This document shows, in pieces, positions 12,165 to 25,615 of a stretch of 64,000 bases of DNA. Numbering within the stretch: position 1 is the stretch's first letter; each line of letters opens with the position of its first letter. The notes below the pieces were generated by a model, which worked only from the letters and a program-made list of their open reading frames with translations, did no database searches and was not told the origin of the DNA. Made by a program: the position numbers and the translations under genes. This DNA comes from Dipylidium caninum. Taxonomy: Eukaryota > Platyhelminthes > Cestoda > Cyclophyllidea > Dipylidiidae. Location: NCBI GenBank assembly GCA_017562135.1, contig QEYB01000981.1, positions 372,001 to 436,000 on the forward strand. Direction: 5' to 3'.

Positions 12165-12776
12165 CTATAATCCAAACAATACTCGCATGTTGATTATTGC
12201 TGGAAGCATACAAACTGCTGTAGTGGATGTCAGAAGAAACCAGGTAAATGGTAAAAAATATATTACAGTTTAAGACAAACTGGTGCTCGAATAAATCTGA
12301 AACTACAAGATAACAAACGGACAAATCAGAGTATAAATCAACAAACAAAACTGCAATTAGGCCAGGTTCCGCATGGTATTTTAAAGTTCGACGTACGACA
12401 TGAGTTCAAAATACGTAAAGTAAACCACCAATGCAGGAAACCAACGGTGATACGACGATGCGTACAGGGCCAAGTAAGCTTAAATTCCGAGCCTTCACAA
12501 AACATAATTCAAATAAATTAATTTTATTCAATTTTTTTACTTTTTTTGAAATATTGATTGTTAAAAAATGCAAAAGAATAAATTTTTAGTTGGCATTCAT
12601 TTTGCCAATAATGTCCGCCGCCTGCCATCATGTCTACTGCTCTTGTTACGTACCATCCCCCATAGATCGGTGTTTACGCGGCTGCATCCTCTTTCTGTAC
12701 CTTCCGTGTTTGCGGTGAATCACCTTGTCGACTTTATCTTACTTACCACGACTGGCACCACATTCTGGCTTTCGTA
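12165..12776. promoter_or_regulatory. Shared divergent promoter region, NOSIP / INO80E-like
   Basis: 612 bp between the start codons of two genes pointing away from each other. AT-rich with long A and T runs. No exon signal was found. It is presumably a bidirectional promoter plus both 5' UTRs; no specific motif can be named. Confidence 0.5.
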
Positions 12777-14160
12777 ATGACGGAATCAGAAGAGAGTAAG
12801 CTTCTGAAATAGCATTTACTGCTTCGTACTCAGATATATCGTTGAAAGATCGTTATGAATCTCTGAAGCTGTTGTGCAGCGAACAGATCATGGTATTCTG
12901 CGTTGTGTGTTCGCTAACTATTTTTAGGCAAATGAGATTCTCAAAGAAGAAGTAGATCGTCTCCGAAAAAGCTTCCAAGAAATATCCCGACACCGAGCGT
13001 ATGATTTCACTTTTTTATGTGTCCTTTTTAGTTTCCTGTTGGAGAAGCTAATATCACTACAGTCCAAATCTAACCAAATTTCCGAACAGGATAATAAGAG
13101 GTATGAAAGAAATAAGTTAGCACTCTCAGATCTTGTAAAACACCCGCTGTTCAGAATCATCAGAATCGTAACACTTCATCTCAGGTACTACTGAAATATT
13201 CGTAATTCATCATTTAATAGCGAAATAGGATGGCAGCTGCAAATCGTCGGCCACCGACACGTCCTAAGAGTGTGTTTTGTTTTTTAAAAGTCACTTAGTT
13301 CCAACGTTACTAACTCCATCTCTTTATAGCTTACCATCGTGATGGTGTATCACTTGACGAATCTGAAGGCGAATCCGAATCTATGGTAACTGAACTGTTT
13401 GGGATCTTTATGTGACTTATTTATTCCTCTCTATCCAGCATGCAGATTTTGATAATGGTTGGGAAGATGGTTTTCATCACATGGGCGTCCCCGGTTATCG
13501 TCGTCCCCAAACAAAAAACGTGAAACGACAACCCAATTTGCCACCGGCACATCCGCCATTATTCAAACGTTCTCGAGTAGTCGATGACGTGGCCGGTCCT
13601 TCTTCGCGGGGCAACTTCGTCGAATACAGTCCGCCAGGACCGTCACAAACGTCAATGAGCGGTGCGAGACCTTCGACACCCTACGAGTTTACTGATAATT
13701 GCGCAGATATGTCTGAAGAACCACCCATAATTTATTCTAAAGGCGTTGGGTTCTCACTCAACGAAATGCCCAGAAGGCCCAATCCGAGCATTCTCAAGAA
13801 TTCCCTCGTGAGCGAAAGTGTTAACGGACGACCTTTTCCTCAGAAACCACCGCCCTTTAGTGGGGGGGTTTTTTGGACAAAGGTTTCATTGAAGTGACAA
13901 ATGGCAGCCCTAATTGTACAGATCACGACTCCTACCACTGGTTTTCCGGCCATCATCCCCTTTGTAAAATATCTAATACTGTATAACGAATGTCTCCTTA
14001 TCATTTTTATCCATCTGTCGTTTCTCGTCCCCCGAACATGGGTCGGCCTCGGTCGATGCAGAACCCATTTTCTGAAACTATCGACTTAGATCAGGATTTG
14101 CACGCTTTTTCTCGTGCGCTGTGGAGAGCCTGCGACGGTTCTATCTCGCTCGGTCTTTGA
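12777..14160 (+). CDS. INO80E: INO80 complex subunit E-like coiled-coil protein
   Basis: Exons: 12777-12795, 12834-12892, 12928-12998, 13032-13100, 13130-13184, 13221-13269, 13330-13385, and 13439 onward; all junctions to here keep phase. The first six introns are 29-60 nt, one only 29 nt (13101-13129). The N-terminus is a short coiled coil (YESLKLLCSEQIMANEILKE, then FQEISRHRAFLLEKLISLQ) spaced like INO80E: a helix, then the S/R-x-FLL-x-L block. The rest is Ser/Pro-rich. The long exon can be read through to TGA at 13897. Alternatively a 53-nt intron 13808-13860 opens a more protein-like C-terminus stopping at 13986 or, with one more in-frame intron (13982-14061), at 14160 (FSRALWRACDGS). INO80E assignment rests on the coiled coil only; TFPT/INO80F-type proteins are the alternative. 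Confidence 0.5.
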
Positions 14161-14594
14161 ATCTGTTATCGGCGTAGATGACTCAGCAGGTGCACACAGC
14201 CAAGTTCCCACCACAATCCCTCGTTTACTGCTAGCATAATTAGCGGTTGTGGCCTTGTCAGCACGGAAACCAGTCTCTTATGAAAGGACAACTACTCCGT
14301 GGTACCAGTACTAATAGAGAGCAGGCCCGCACCTTACCTCCCTCCCTGCATATTAATTCTGCATGCAAAACGGTTCAAGAGGAAAGACACTAGTACGTTT
14401 ACTAAGGCAAAAGTGGGGATAAAAATATTTGGACGTGGCATATTTACAAGGACGTCCCGAACACGTTTGTAGGATGGGATTACTCCTTTGATATTGGGTC
14501 CTCGAGATCCCGCTTTGAACAAATACCGTACTGGCGCCGGGCTAGAACGCACACACGTAAAGTCAGCGTAAAACTTAAAATTAACGGCGTGCAG
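14161..14594. other. Gap between convergent 3' ends
   Basis: 434 bp between the INO80E-like gene and LENG8, whose 3' ends face each other. No coding or RNA signal recognised. Confidence 0.5.
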
Positions 14595-17500
14595 CTAGCG
14601 GTCGACTGCATCCGCCACACACGACTGACGCATTTGGGACCAAATCTCTTTACAGTCGGCTTTCGTAACATCTTCCACGCTGGCAGCGTCAACACCTAGC
14701 TCTCGGATAATGAAATCAGCACACGAGCTGACGTTTTCAAAACCCAGGGTTTTCGTGATAAAGTCGAAACTCAAGGACGGACGATAACTGCAGGAGCGTA
14801 CACGAAGGCAGATTGAGACGTCAATGACGAGGACAGTTAGAGATCAAGGGGAAACGCGAGCGGAACGGGGACAGCCCAAAAAGAGGGATTCACCACCAAA
14901 AAGGAGACGAAAAAATACGAAGATTAATAACATAGGGGGTAAGAGTAAATGAAAGGGGATCAGAGGCTTTGCCGCACTCAAACAACCTGTCTCGAAAAAA
15001 ATAAAATAAACATAGGCAACACAAAATTCTGAGGTCTTTCTTTTTGTAATTTGAGTACAAATCAGGCATATTTACATTCCCTACGAAACTTACCATACGC
15101 GATCTACGTGTACTAACCTGGCCTACAAAGAGTTCTGATAACCCCGTAAATGCAGCAGGAGAGAGCCTGCGCATTTTCGTGCGTTGAACTTAGAGATCGT
15201 AAACTTAACCTAGATAGGCTGATGGAAAAGCATGCTCCTATATAAAGACCAACATGTAAAGACTTTCTTTGGCGTACGCACGTCTTAAAGATAGCTTTAA
15301 GAGCGTATTTTCTTTCCCGATCAATGGACCAGGAGAGAATTTGTCGACAACCACGCATCTTGCTCGTTTTCGTCTCGAATGGAACAACATCGTCCGGGTC
15401 ACAAGCAAGTTGAAAAAAGCGCTTATAATTACGAAGAGCCCATGCCTCCCGAACTTTCAGAGCAAACCGTAGAACGGGGTCGCTTTTGTGAGCATCTGTC
15501 AAGGACGCCAGCAACGTGCTCATTCCTATAGGTACAAAAGAACCCGTGAAAGGCTGAAAAAGGATGAAATCTATAATTATTAAAACATTTTTTGTCATAC
15601 GTTTACTGGATGATACTCAAAGACAAAACGTGCAACCCAGGAAATCAAACAAATACCGAGAAAGCTTACCTAAGAGGTCCTCAGTGAATATGTAATAAAG
15701 AAGACGATACGAAGTAAATTCCACGAAACGGGATGAGCCAAGCCCTTCGGCATGAAGAAGGGAGAGTTGTGACTGACACTGATGAAATTCTTGGGAGTCA
15801 CCAGCTTCGAGAGCAATATCCGCATGGGCTTCGTAAACTTCAGCGGCCAGTTCCGTTTGAATGCGTTGTACCTAAGAGATAAACCACAAGAATACCTTTC
15901 ATCTTAAAATAGAATAAAATACCTAAAACAAACAAGAAAACATACAGTAAGGTCTTGACGAATACTTTTGAACTGCTCGCACACCCACAAGTAATCACTA
16001 CGTTCCTTCCAGCGTTGCTTGACGTGAGCAAGAGCCTTTCTCAAAACCTCCAAAGGCCTTACATTAGCTGGATCAGGAGCCTAAAAATAAATCACATATT
16101 ATTTTCTCAATGTATTAAAGGTTTAATGTTAATAGGGCGTCGTACAGTGGTTAAGCGTAAATAAGGTTTCTCCAGCTCCTGCATAGTGCCGACGATGCTA
16201 AATTGTTCCAATTTCTCCGCAAGTGGATCTGATTCCAAAGCGCTGGCAAGCAAACTCAATCGCTTAGTTGATTTGGCTATGAACCCAGCACCTAAATGAT
16301 CTTTAAAACGATCGGCTCTTTGATTCAATCGATGTTGGGTCGTATCAGGCGCAACCCAACGTTTCTGTTGCGATGACGTTTTACCACCACGACCGCGACC
16401 AGAATTGGGGAGACCGCGCTTCCCCCCGCGACCTTTCGGAGAAGTTGGAGTCTTTTTGGGAGACTGCTTCTTCCGACCCCCGTTCCGACCTTTGCAGCGA
16501 CCACGTCTGCCTTTAGGCGATTCCGGTATTGATGAAACATCAGACGGTTCAGAATTAGTCCTGAAAACAGAAAAAAACTGAAGTTACAAGTCTATAGATA
16601 AAGTAAAGTAAAACTAAAAATCGAAAATCCCCTAAATCTCTCACGTAGGAGTCTATCCTTTGTAATAAACGACCGGAGACAGGACAAGTGGGTAATTTGA
16701 AAATTTACGAACATTCGTGGGGAAACTAGGCCGCCTGACGACAACATATAGGAAATATCGCTGGGCACCCACCGGTCACTTGTTAAATGATCGCTGTCGG
16801 TGCCAGATTCCCGACGATATTTTCGCCTTTTATTACCATGTCTCACAGGAGACCGTGATCTTTTCCTAGGGCTGCGTTTTGGACGACTCTTATTTCGGAA
16901 ATTGGATGAAGAGGAGGATGGTGATGATGAGGAGGATCTACTGCGTTGACGAATAGACCTTTTTCTCTTTCCAGATTTGTCAAAATTTGAGGCTGGTAGA
17001 GGCTCAGCTGTGCGATTATTAGAGCTAAGAGGGGAAGACATAACATTAGACTTCTCAACAGCATCGGCTTTGCCAGAAAGCACAGGTGCTTGTTGATTTC
17101 GGACCAAAGTACCAGTCGGTAAAGCGCCAGCATTTCGCCCCCGTGTCCGCCATGGCTGCAGTGGAACTGGACGCACCACGCTAATAGAATAAAATAGCGA
17201 AGTTTTAAATCTGCAGGTGGCCGTACCTATGTCACGTATACTACGAAAACGAGCAAAAATTATATCAACGAGGAACTACAGCTCGAAATAACTCACTTAA
17301 TGGACGATTTGTTGCCTGAGGACTGATTGATCGCCGCAAGACATTTGGTTGGAATGGTCGGGATAGGTTCTTTAGTCCAATCGACAGATATACTATTGCG
17401 AAATACGTATTCAATTTTTTGATGGAGAATTCTTTCCATTTGATCCTTCTCAACAGGCGTCTCCGTACTTAAAAAAGCTCTATGAACATAATCCCTAAAT

Positions 17501-18122
17501 GGAAATGATTCACTGAAAATAACATGCTTTAATTCAGAGCTCCACTTATTCTCACCACCTCCAGATTCATAAAGATTTGGAATGTTAGCGTTATTAGACG
17601 CGCTGGCGGCACGAGACTGCATTTCAGAATTAGATTGGTTATTGGCTCCGTCTAAAAATTCCAGGTTTAAGACTGTAATTTCTCTTACTAGGACCAATTT
17701 CTGACTTAGAAATGGTTGCCGTGTTTGGAGATGGTGTTCCTGCGTTGCCAGCGGAATAGTATCCATAGTAGGAGCAATTCATCGCGTTCCATCTTTGAGC
17801 GGCATCCATTGCCGGATCGCTTGAATACATCCCTACTACATTTGGCATATAGATCCCGTAGGACGCATATGCCAAATGAGGCGGTATATTCGGTGCTGAT
17901 GACACAGTAGATGAAGGCGTACTATCGTCCGAAGAGCTAGGTGGCTGCGGAATTTGCGATGCTGTACTAGACTGTTCGGCCGAAGACTGTGGCAGACTGC
18001 CATTGTATACTGAAACATTATACCCATAAGTCTAAGAACGATGTAGGACACAAACGCCTTACGTTATAATATGGATATGGGTAGTAACCGGAGGAAGTGA
18101 AATACGACCAAGGCTGCGACAT
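14595..18122 (-). CDS. LENG8: LENG8 homologue, SAC3/GANP-family protein
   Basis: Nuclear protein of the SAC3/GANP/THP3 family, tied to mRNA processing and retention/export. Nine minus-strand exons, all in phase: 18122-18063, 18031-17689, 17651-17297, 17180-16773, 16560-16146, 16080-15946, 15871-15670, 15525-15282, 14787-14595. They encode about 784 residues, close to the vertebrate length. N-terminus Tyr/Ser/Pro-rich ([20 protein letters not shown]), middle rich in RS/SR and Gly-Arg-Lys. The C-terminal SAC3 domain includes [65 protein letters not shown] and [15 protein letters not shown]. The second intron (17688-17652) is only 37 nt and accounts exactly for a frame change that would otherwise look like a mutation. 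Head-to-head with U2AF2. Confidence 0.93.
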
Positions 18123-19696
18123 TTCTCAACTGAAATGAACACTTTTCTTAAGACATTTAAACAAAAGCAAAAGGTGTGGAGTCAAAATTTTGTGCAAGAG
18201 AAGGCGATGTGGTAATGAATACATGACTCAAGTTATTAGATTTATGCAAAAATTATTATTAAAATGTAAAGTAACAGAGGATGCAAATCGATTTTATCCA
18301 TAACGGTGAGATATTTAGCTAGAGGGAAACCTCACCGTATGATGAATTTGGACAGATAAGTATACAGATCTTAGGGTCTCTAGGAACCGGGGTTTAAAAG
18401 GTTCCCCTTTGTTGTTAATGATCCGTTATATAGAGCAATATACATCATTTTCAAATTTGGGGAATAGGCATTTAGTCTGTTTCTGAAACATCTCCGTAGT
18501 CTGCTCATCTTATCCAAGCATGCAGTTTGACAAAGCGGAAACAAAGGCGGGTGGGGTTACAAAAAGTCTGTGTTAGTACAATAAAATAACAAGTATCCGA
18601 GTGCCTTGAGCCCCTTGAATCACTCCTCATTTTGAAAAAAATCCAAAAATATGTCAGTTAGACAGCCAATTGCAGCTGCTAACGAAGAGAGCGGCAAGGC
18701 GCCGTTGTTAAAATAATTTGTCCACTCGTTGCTAACAAAATTTAACGTAAATGTCATACAAGTTTTGCACTCTTGCCGGAAAGCCGGGGTATATTTTTGG
18801 AGACGTAGTAGATGACAATGAATTTTTGACCTAACGATCAAATATCCGCCGAAGGAAAGGCTCCGTGTTGGCAAATTATTCACTTAGGAGCGAAGGTATT
18901 GTGTATGGGAAAACTGTTTTCAGAAAGTGGGATCTAAAAATCGAACGCTATACAATTACTATAAATTGCGCTACTAATAACGTTTAGAAGTGCAGTACAA
19001 GACATTCCTAATTCTTTAACATTACTTACCTCATGAGTTTGCCTGTCGCATACGATTAATGTCGTCCGTTAGGTTTTTTATGGTTCTTCGTAATCAACGG
19101 GTACATGTGTGGTGGGTCTATCAATTTATAAGCACTTTCACTTTAATTATTTGGTCCCTGCGAGTTAGTTCGCTTTCACGCAGAACCTGGCTTGGTTAAC
19201 GTAGGAGCTAAACAATCCAAGATAATGCTTTGGCTTGATTTTTGTATAAATGATGTAAATTTTTTCGCGCAAGCGGCAGCCTTATTAAGTCGCAGTTTTT
19301 AAGAATTTACACTTTTTTAATAAATGCGTGTTTAAAAACTTGTAAATATTTTGCAATGAAGTACCAAGCATTATCCTTTAAAAATACCTTGTTGAGTCGT
19401 GGGCGGCGCCATATTAAGCGTTTCAATTCCGTTTCCCGCTGCCTCCCGCAGGGTGCGTTATATTATACCAGCGTTCTACAAGTTTATCTGAGATAGCAGC
19501 ACATTTACTTGCGTTTTTACCAACAATGGCTTTTTGCATTGCTGCTTTCGTTAGCCTAGAAGGTGGTAGCAAGGTTTCTTTTTTTATTTGCTCAAAGGAC
19601 ATTTCCCTCGGCGGGAGTACGATGGTTCAACCTCTATTCTGTTCTCTGTTTTAGCCCACTTTCTGAAATGTTGATTTTAGGTTTTTTGTTGAAAAG
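18123..19696. promoter_or_regulatory. Divergent promoter region, LENG8 / U2AF2
   Basis: 1.57 kb between two start codons pointing apart. AT-rich, no conserved exon recognised. A TTTTAG at 19675-19680, 16 nt before the U2AF2 ATG, looks like a splice acceptor, so U2AF2 probably has an upstream non-coding exon or receives a spliced leader. An 8-bp inverted repeat (ACGGTGAG 18303-18310, CTCACCGT 18331-18338) lies near the LENG8 side. Confidence 0.5.
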
Positions 19697-21272
<1,576 letters not shown>

Positions 21273-21374
21273 GCGGAGTTTCTGTTCAACATGCGTCTGT
21301 TTTTTGTATATAGCAATGCGATCGCTGAGGCAAGAATTCCCCATTTATAATTGCTGTCGCCGCATGTACGAGTT

Positions 21375-21380
21375 AATAAA
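21375..21380 (+). promoter_or_regulatory. Polyadenylation signal of U2AF2
   Basis: AATAAA about 100 nt past the U2AF2 stop, within the 357-bp gap (21273-21629) to the convergent WDR13 gene. Nothing else is recognised in that gap. Confidence 0.6.
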
Positions 21381-21629
21381 CCCGTTTACGCGTGACCGCC
21401 CTTGTCTTGCCACACGGGTGTGAGTAGTTAGCGACTCGCCACCGGAAAATTTGTCCTTATCCGATATGCCTAAATATCCGGTGTTCCTAAGCGGCTTATC
21501 ACTTTCATTTTGCAATAATGATTTCCACATTGGGTTTTGCCTGCAAGTTGTTGTCTTCAACGATGATTTCACCACATGGTTAAGGGAAATGTTTTAAAAG
21601 AGGATACGATGGAGATTAATAATAGCAAA

Positions 21630-24600
21630 TCAAGTTACGGCTTTACGTCTCCACAGGATAGCTACACCAGCCTCGTCCGCCGAGGCAAGGATACGTTCGT
21701 CCCAGCTCAAGCTCACGTCTGTCACTGTCCGGCCAGCTGCACACTCATGTCCTTGTAGGCGAGTAACTATGGTTCCCTTGTTCTTCCTTTTCTGCATTGT
21801 GGCAGTAGCGGCCGTGGGTACCTCGAAAACGCACACACTGGCTCTATCTTCGCTGGCTGAGATGACGCAGGTGGTGCCCAAGGAGAGGAAGGAGGTGAGG
21901 GGGGCAAAGCAAGAATGTAGAAGGTGGAGGCCATAGTTATTGGCGGGAGGATTACAGAGTGGTGAGTGTGCCAGGTCAAAGTGGTGGTGAATTTCCAACA
22001 TTCCGCTGTCTGGTTGAGCACGGTACAGTAGTAGACCAACGCCGGCGGCGTTAACAAGGAGATAACACGAACTGTCTTCGTGGCTGAGCCACGAGCAAAA
22101 AGAAAGACTAGTGATGCTTGGTAGGAGAGGGGTAGAGGGAGGGGGTTCAACTTTCAGACGTGATAGACGCATGAGGGCGCCGGTAGCCTCGTCGCAGCTG
22201 TAGGCCTGGATTACACCGAGGTCAGTGCCCAACCAGAGGCGGCAGGTGTGTGGATCAAAGGTTAGAGCGGTGACACAGCCTCGGCCCAGGTAGTGCGAGA
22301 GGTCTGTTCGGTGGCGGCATGGCGGGAGTTTTATTCGCATCTTTGGTGGATTGTGCAGTCTGTCACGGCCATTCTTAACTACACGACCGGTGGAAAGGTT
22401 CAAAACCTACACGTCAAATGAGGAGACTTCCAGTACTTTGTTATGTGGCCTCTTAATGGTGTTATTTCAGATTTTCTTGATGATCAAGGGAATACGAGGA
22501 AATAAAAGCTATGCATTTGTCAAAAAATACCAAATTGACAAAATTTGAAGAGAAAATGTTCTGGTTATTTATGCTTCGAGATATTTAACAAACGTCCCGT
22601 CCCCCCTCAAAGAAACGCTATTTCATCTTGATTCTAAGTCAACACTAATTCTTGAAAGGATCAAGTAAGCGAATGCACGCAAATTCTTTTATACGCCTAC
22701 CGTTATTACTGCTGATAAACATAAATAATCTAAAGAAAAAGAATTTGAGTTGTGAAAATATGTTTTTAGAGGAACTTTAAAGGCCTCGAATCATGTTGTA
22801 GCGAAAACGATAATTCGTTCAGTGAATCATGACACAACCTGATAACTAACTGAAATTTCATGTACGAAAATCTTTATATCAGGGCGTCGAAGTGCAGACC
22901 AAGAGCTACTTTTTTTTACTTTATTATACTGCATCCACCCGCTCACCTTGAGTATAAACGAAACAAACATTCACCTGCACGAAACCCAAAGTATCCCCGA
23001 GGATGAGGTAGTTGTTGTTGACAGGATGGAATTCGCAGACAAGGAGACTACCTCCAGGAGAGGCAACATTGCGGAAATGTCGTGCGAGGTGACCCCTGCG
23101 CTCCACTTCCCAAAGACACAATGAGGCGTCTAAACTGACGGTGGCGACAAAGTCATTGGCCAATGACCACGCTACGTCCATTAGTGAGGCGGGTGAGGAT
23201 GAGGTGGTATTTGTTGGAGAAGCAGGCAAAGGAGGCTCCAAATAATCAATTCGGTGAGGTAAAGCCACTCCTGTCTCCGTTACTTCCTCCGCCGCCGTAA
23301 CAATGTGACATATAGACGCCGTCCCATCTGCAGAAGCTATAGCCAATAGACTGGAGTCGTTGTGTGCAAAACGAATACGTGTAATTGAGTCTGAAAGCGT
23401 ACATTGATAGTTTTATACCGCACTAAAACAGGTAAGAAAGAAGGATAAACTTGCCTTTATGATGATCAAAAATGGTCTCAATGCCTGCAAAAGTATAAGC
23501 GTTGTTAACGGCAGCTTCACCCTCAATCTTCCGCCTCAAGAAGTCCTCCGTACGAGGTAGCTAGATAGTATAAAGGAGAAACCAAACATAAAATATGTCA
23601 AAATATAATTACAAATCATTCTAATAAATTGTAAAGCTAAAGCTAACAGATACAATATAAGGAATTATTAGGAGAAGGATATATTATAATCGATGAAAAT
23701 GGAAACGTATGGGTTTGATCAGAGGCCTATATTTTTTTCCTACAATGCACACATTACAACAGGCTCGAAAAAGAGAGCGATTATACGAATTGAAATGAAG
23801 AACAGGTAGAGAAATACAACCTCAGTGGAAGATTGCGAAGAAAATCTCGAAAGTGAGTGTTGATGTTGAGAGAGTAAGTTACAAGGCCTGGTCTCAGTAG
23901 TGGGTGTTACCGTACCCGTATTAGACGGTTTCGAAGTAGGTCCGTACCTAATGATTAGGAAAACACATAAACAGAGGCAAATAAAGAGTAAACAACCCAA
24001 AACCATCCTAACAATTGATATAACAATAGTTTCGATCGTAAGAATAATTTGTAGTTAAATCTCAACTTGTCGAAAAACATAACGGACTTTATTAATACAT
24101 AATTTTGGACGAAAAAGTACATACATTAGAAATGATATCTACGTCACATAACAAATAGATACTAAATGTAATTGCAAATAAGAAAAACGTCCCACATACT
24201 TCAGAGAATTCCTAAGAAGAAACAGGGCTATTTAAAATAAGTAAAAAGCCAGAAAAACCCTGGGCAAATAACGGATTTTTAAGAATTATTAACAAAACAA
24301 AATACACATATGACCGAGGCAGAGGAGCTATAGGGAAAGAAATAATAATGATGTTTCATTCGATAGCCGATATTAACTCACTTTTGATTCAAAAGGTTTT
24401 GACGAATATAAATATAATCGGAATGATCAACGTCACATTTTGAGGTCGAATACCGCAAAATTTGATAACGTCGTTGGCAATAAAGGTTCCAGCGTGAGAG
24501 GTTCAAATGAGGCGTAGCCTGTGCACGAAGACGCAAATAGGAGGAATCGAGGGCAACGATCTTTTGCCAAATATCCGTTGTAGAGGGTACAGGAGGGTCA

Positions 24601-24695
24601 GCTTCGCCAACAGGTGGTTGAACCTGGGTCACAAGACAACATTGGAACAAAAGAAGCTGCAGTAATGTTTCACCCCTATACGAAAATAGGGGCAT
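21630..24695 (-). CDS. WDR13: WD repeat protein 13 homologue
   Basis: Beta-propeller protein of the WDR13 family, nuclear in vertebrates, molecular role poorly known. Minus-strand exons, all in phase: 24695-24382 (IWQKIVALDSSYLRLRAQ, the family N-terminus), 23947-23821, 23560-23455 (NNAYTFAGIETIFDHH), 23390-22975 (SITRIRFAHND, MDVAWSLANDFVATVSLDAS, FHPVNNNYLILGD) and 22406-21630 (STGRVVKNGRD to DEAGVAILWRRK). About 579 residues if the in-frame ATG at 24695 is used. A splice acceptor at 24625-24624 could instead bring in an upstream start. The third intron starts with GC, not GT (AAAG|GCAAGT at 23454-23453); only this donor keeps phase and family sequence. Head-to-head with the gene at 25616 and convergent with U2AF2. 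Confidence 0.93.
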
Positions 24696-25615
24696 ATTAA
24701 ATCGGCACAGGTTGCGCAGACAGAAAAAGATGACAATAATGATAATGCGGGTAGTCTGGAATGATATAATGAGGCTTGTGATTATTATGCAAATGATTTG
24801 TACTTCAAAACATAGGGATATAAAAGTTTCCACAAGCGTGTCGCAGAAAAAATCGCAGATAAAAGAAGGAAAGGGTCATTCCAGCGCCCACAAGGGGGTA
24901 CACTACCGAAAACTATCAAACTTCAACCGTGATCAACGAAATCAGAAAAGCATAAACGGAGAGATTCCATGAACCGCGGAACAATAAAGTCCACAACACC
25001 ATATGTCTGCAGATACGTATAAATGAGGGGGTCGAATTCATCAGAAATGTAATGTGAGTAAAATTTAAGCAGACAAACCTGCATCCGCGTATGAAGTAAT
25101 GGGCTAGTTGTTATTAGTTCGAGGGGGCGGCTTGCTCAATTGTCTGACATAATGCCTCGTATTTGGGTTTCATGAGTGTTTATAAAATAAAAAGAGTGGT
25201 TTTCGCATGTTACCATTTGATTTTTATGTATGCACGTGGCACCAAGTCCAGCACAACGCTTTTATGTAGATCCTAACAAGGCACCTTCCTATCCCGGTAG
25301 TAAGAGAACAAGAACAAAATAATTAATTAGCCATTCAACCCGACGTTGCTTTTATGATTAATGTTAGAATTGTTATTTATCATTTATATGTTTCTCGGCA
25401 AATATTTCTTCTCATCGCATAGTTTGTTTTAGTGTGTTGTCCATAGGGCAGAGCTTCTAAACCCAATGGTCGTGTTGTCTTTCAACTTAAACCAATATAA
25501 TAATTTTTGCTTAACGTGTTCCTATAAATCTCTTTGATGTTACTGATGCTCACATAGTGTTATACTTGTTTTTCAAATCCGATTATAATCATAAGGATCT
25601 TGCCTTATTTCTAGG
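24696..25615. promoter_or_regulatory. Divergent promoter region, WDR13 / unnamed gene
   Basis: 920 bp between two genes pointing apart. AT-rich, no conserved coding segment seen. The right edge ends in TTATTTCTAG directly before G-ATG, a splice-acceptor-like sequence. Confidence 0.45.

Noticed and set aside
13901..14089. Separate 62-codon frame after the INO80E-like exon
   Set aside because: Wrong frame; the same DNA is better read as alternative C-terminal exons of the INO80E-like gene.
17641..17700. Apparent frameshift in LENG8
   Set aside because: Fully explained by a 37-nt GT..AG intron (17688-17652) with consistent phase.
18303..18338. 8-bp inverted repeat with 20-nt loop near LENG8
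   Set aside because: Short enough to occur by chance; no terminator or RNA gene context.
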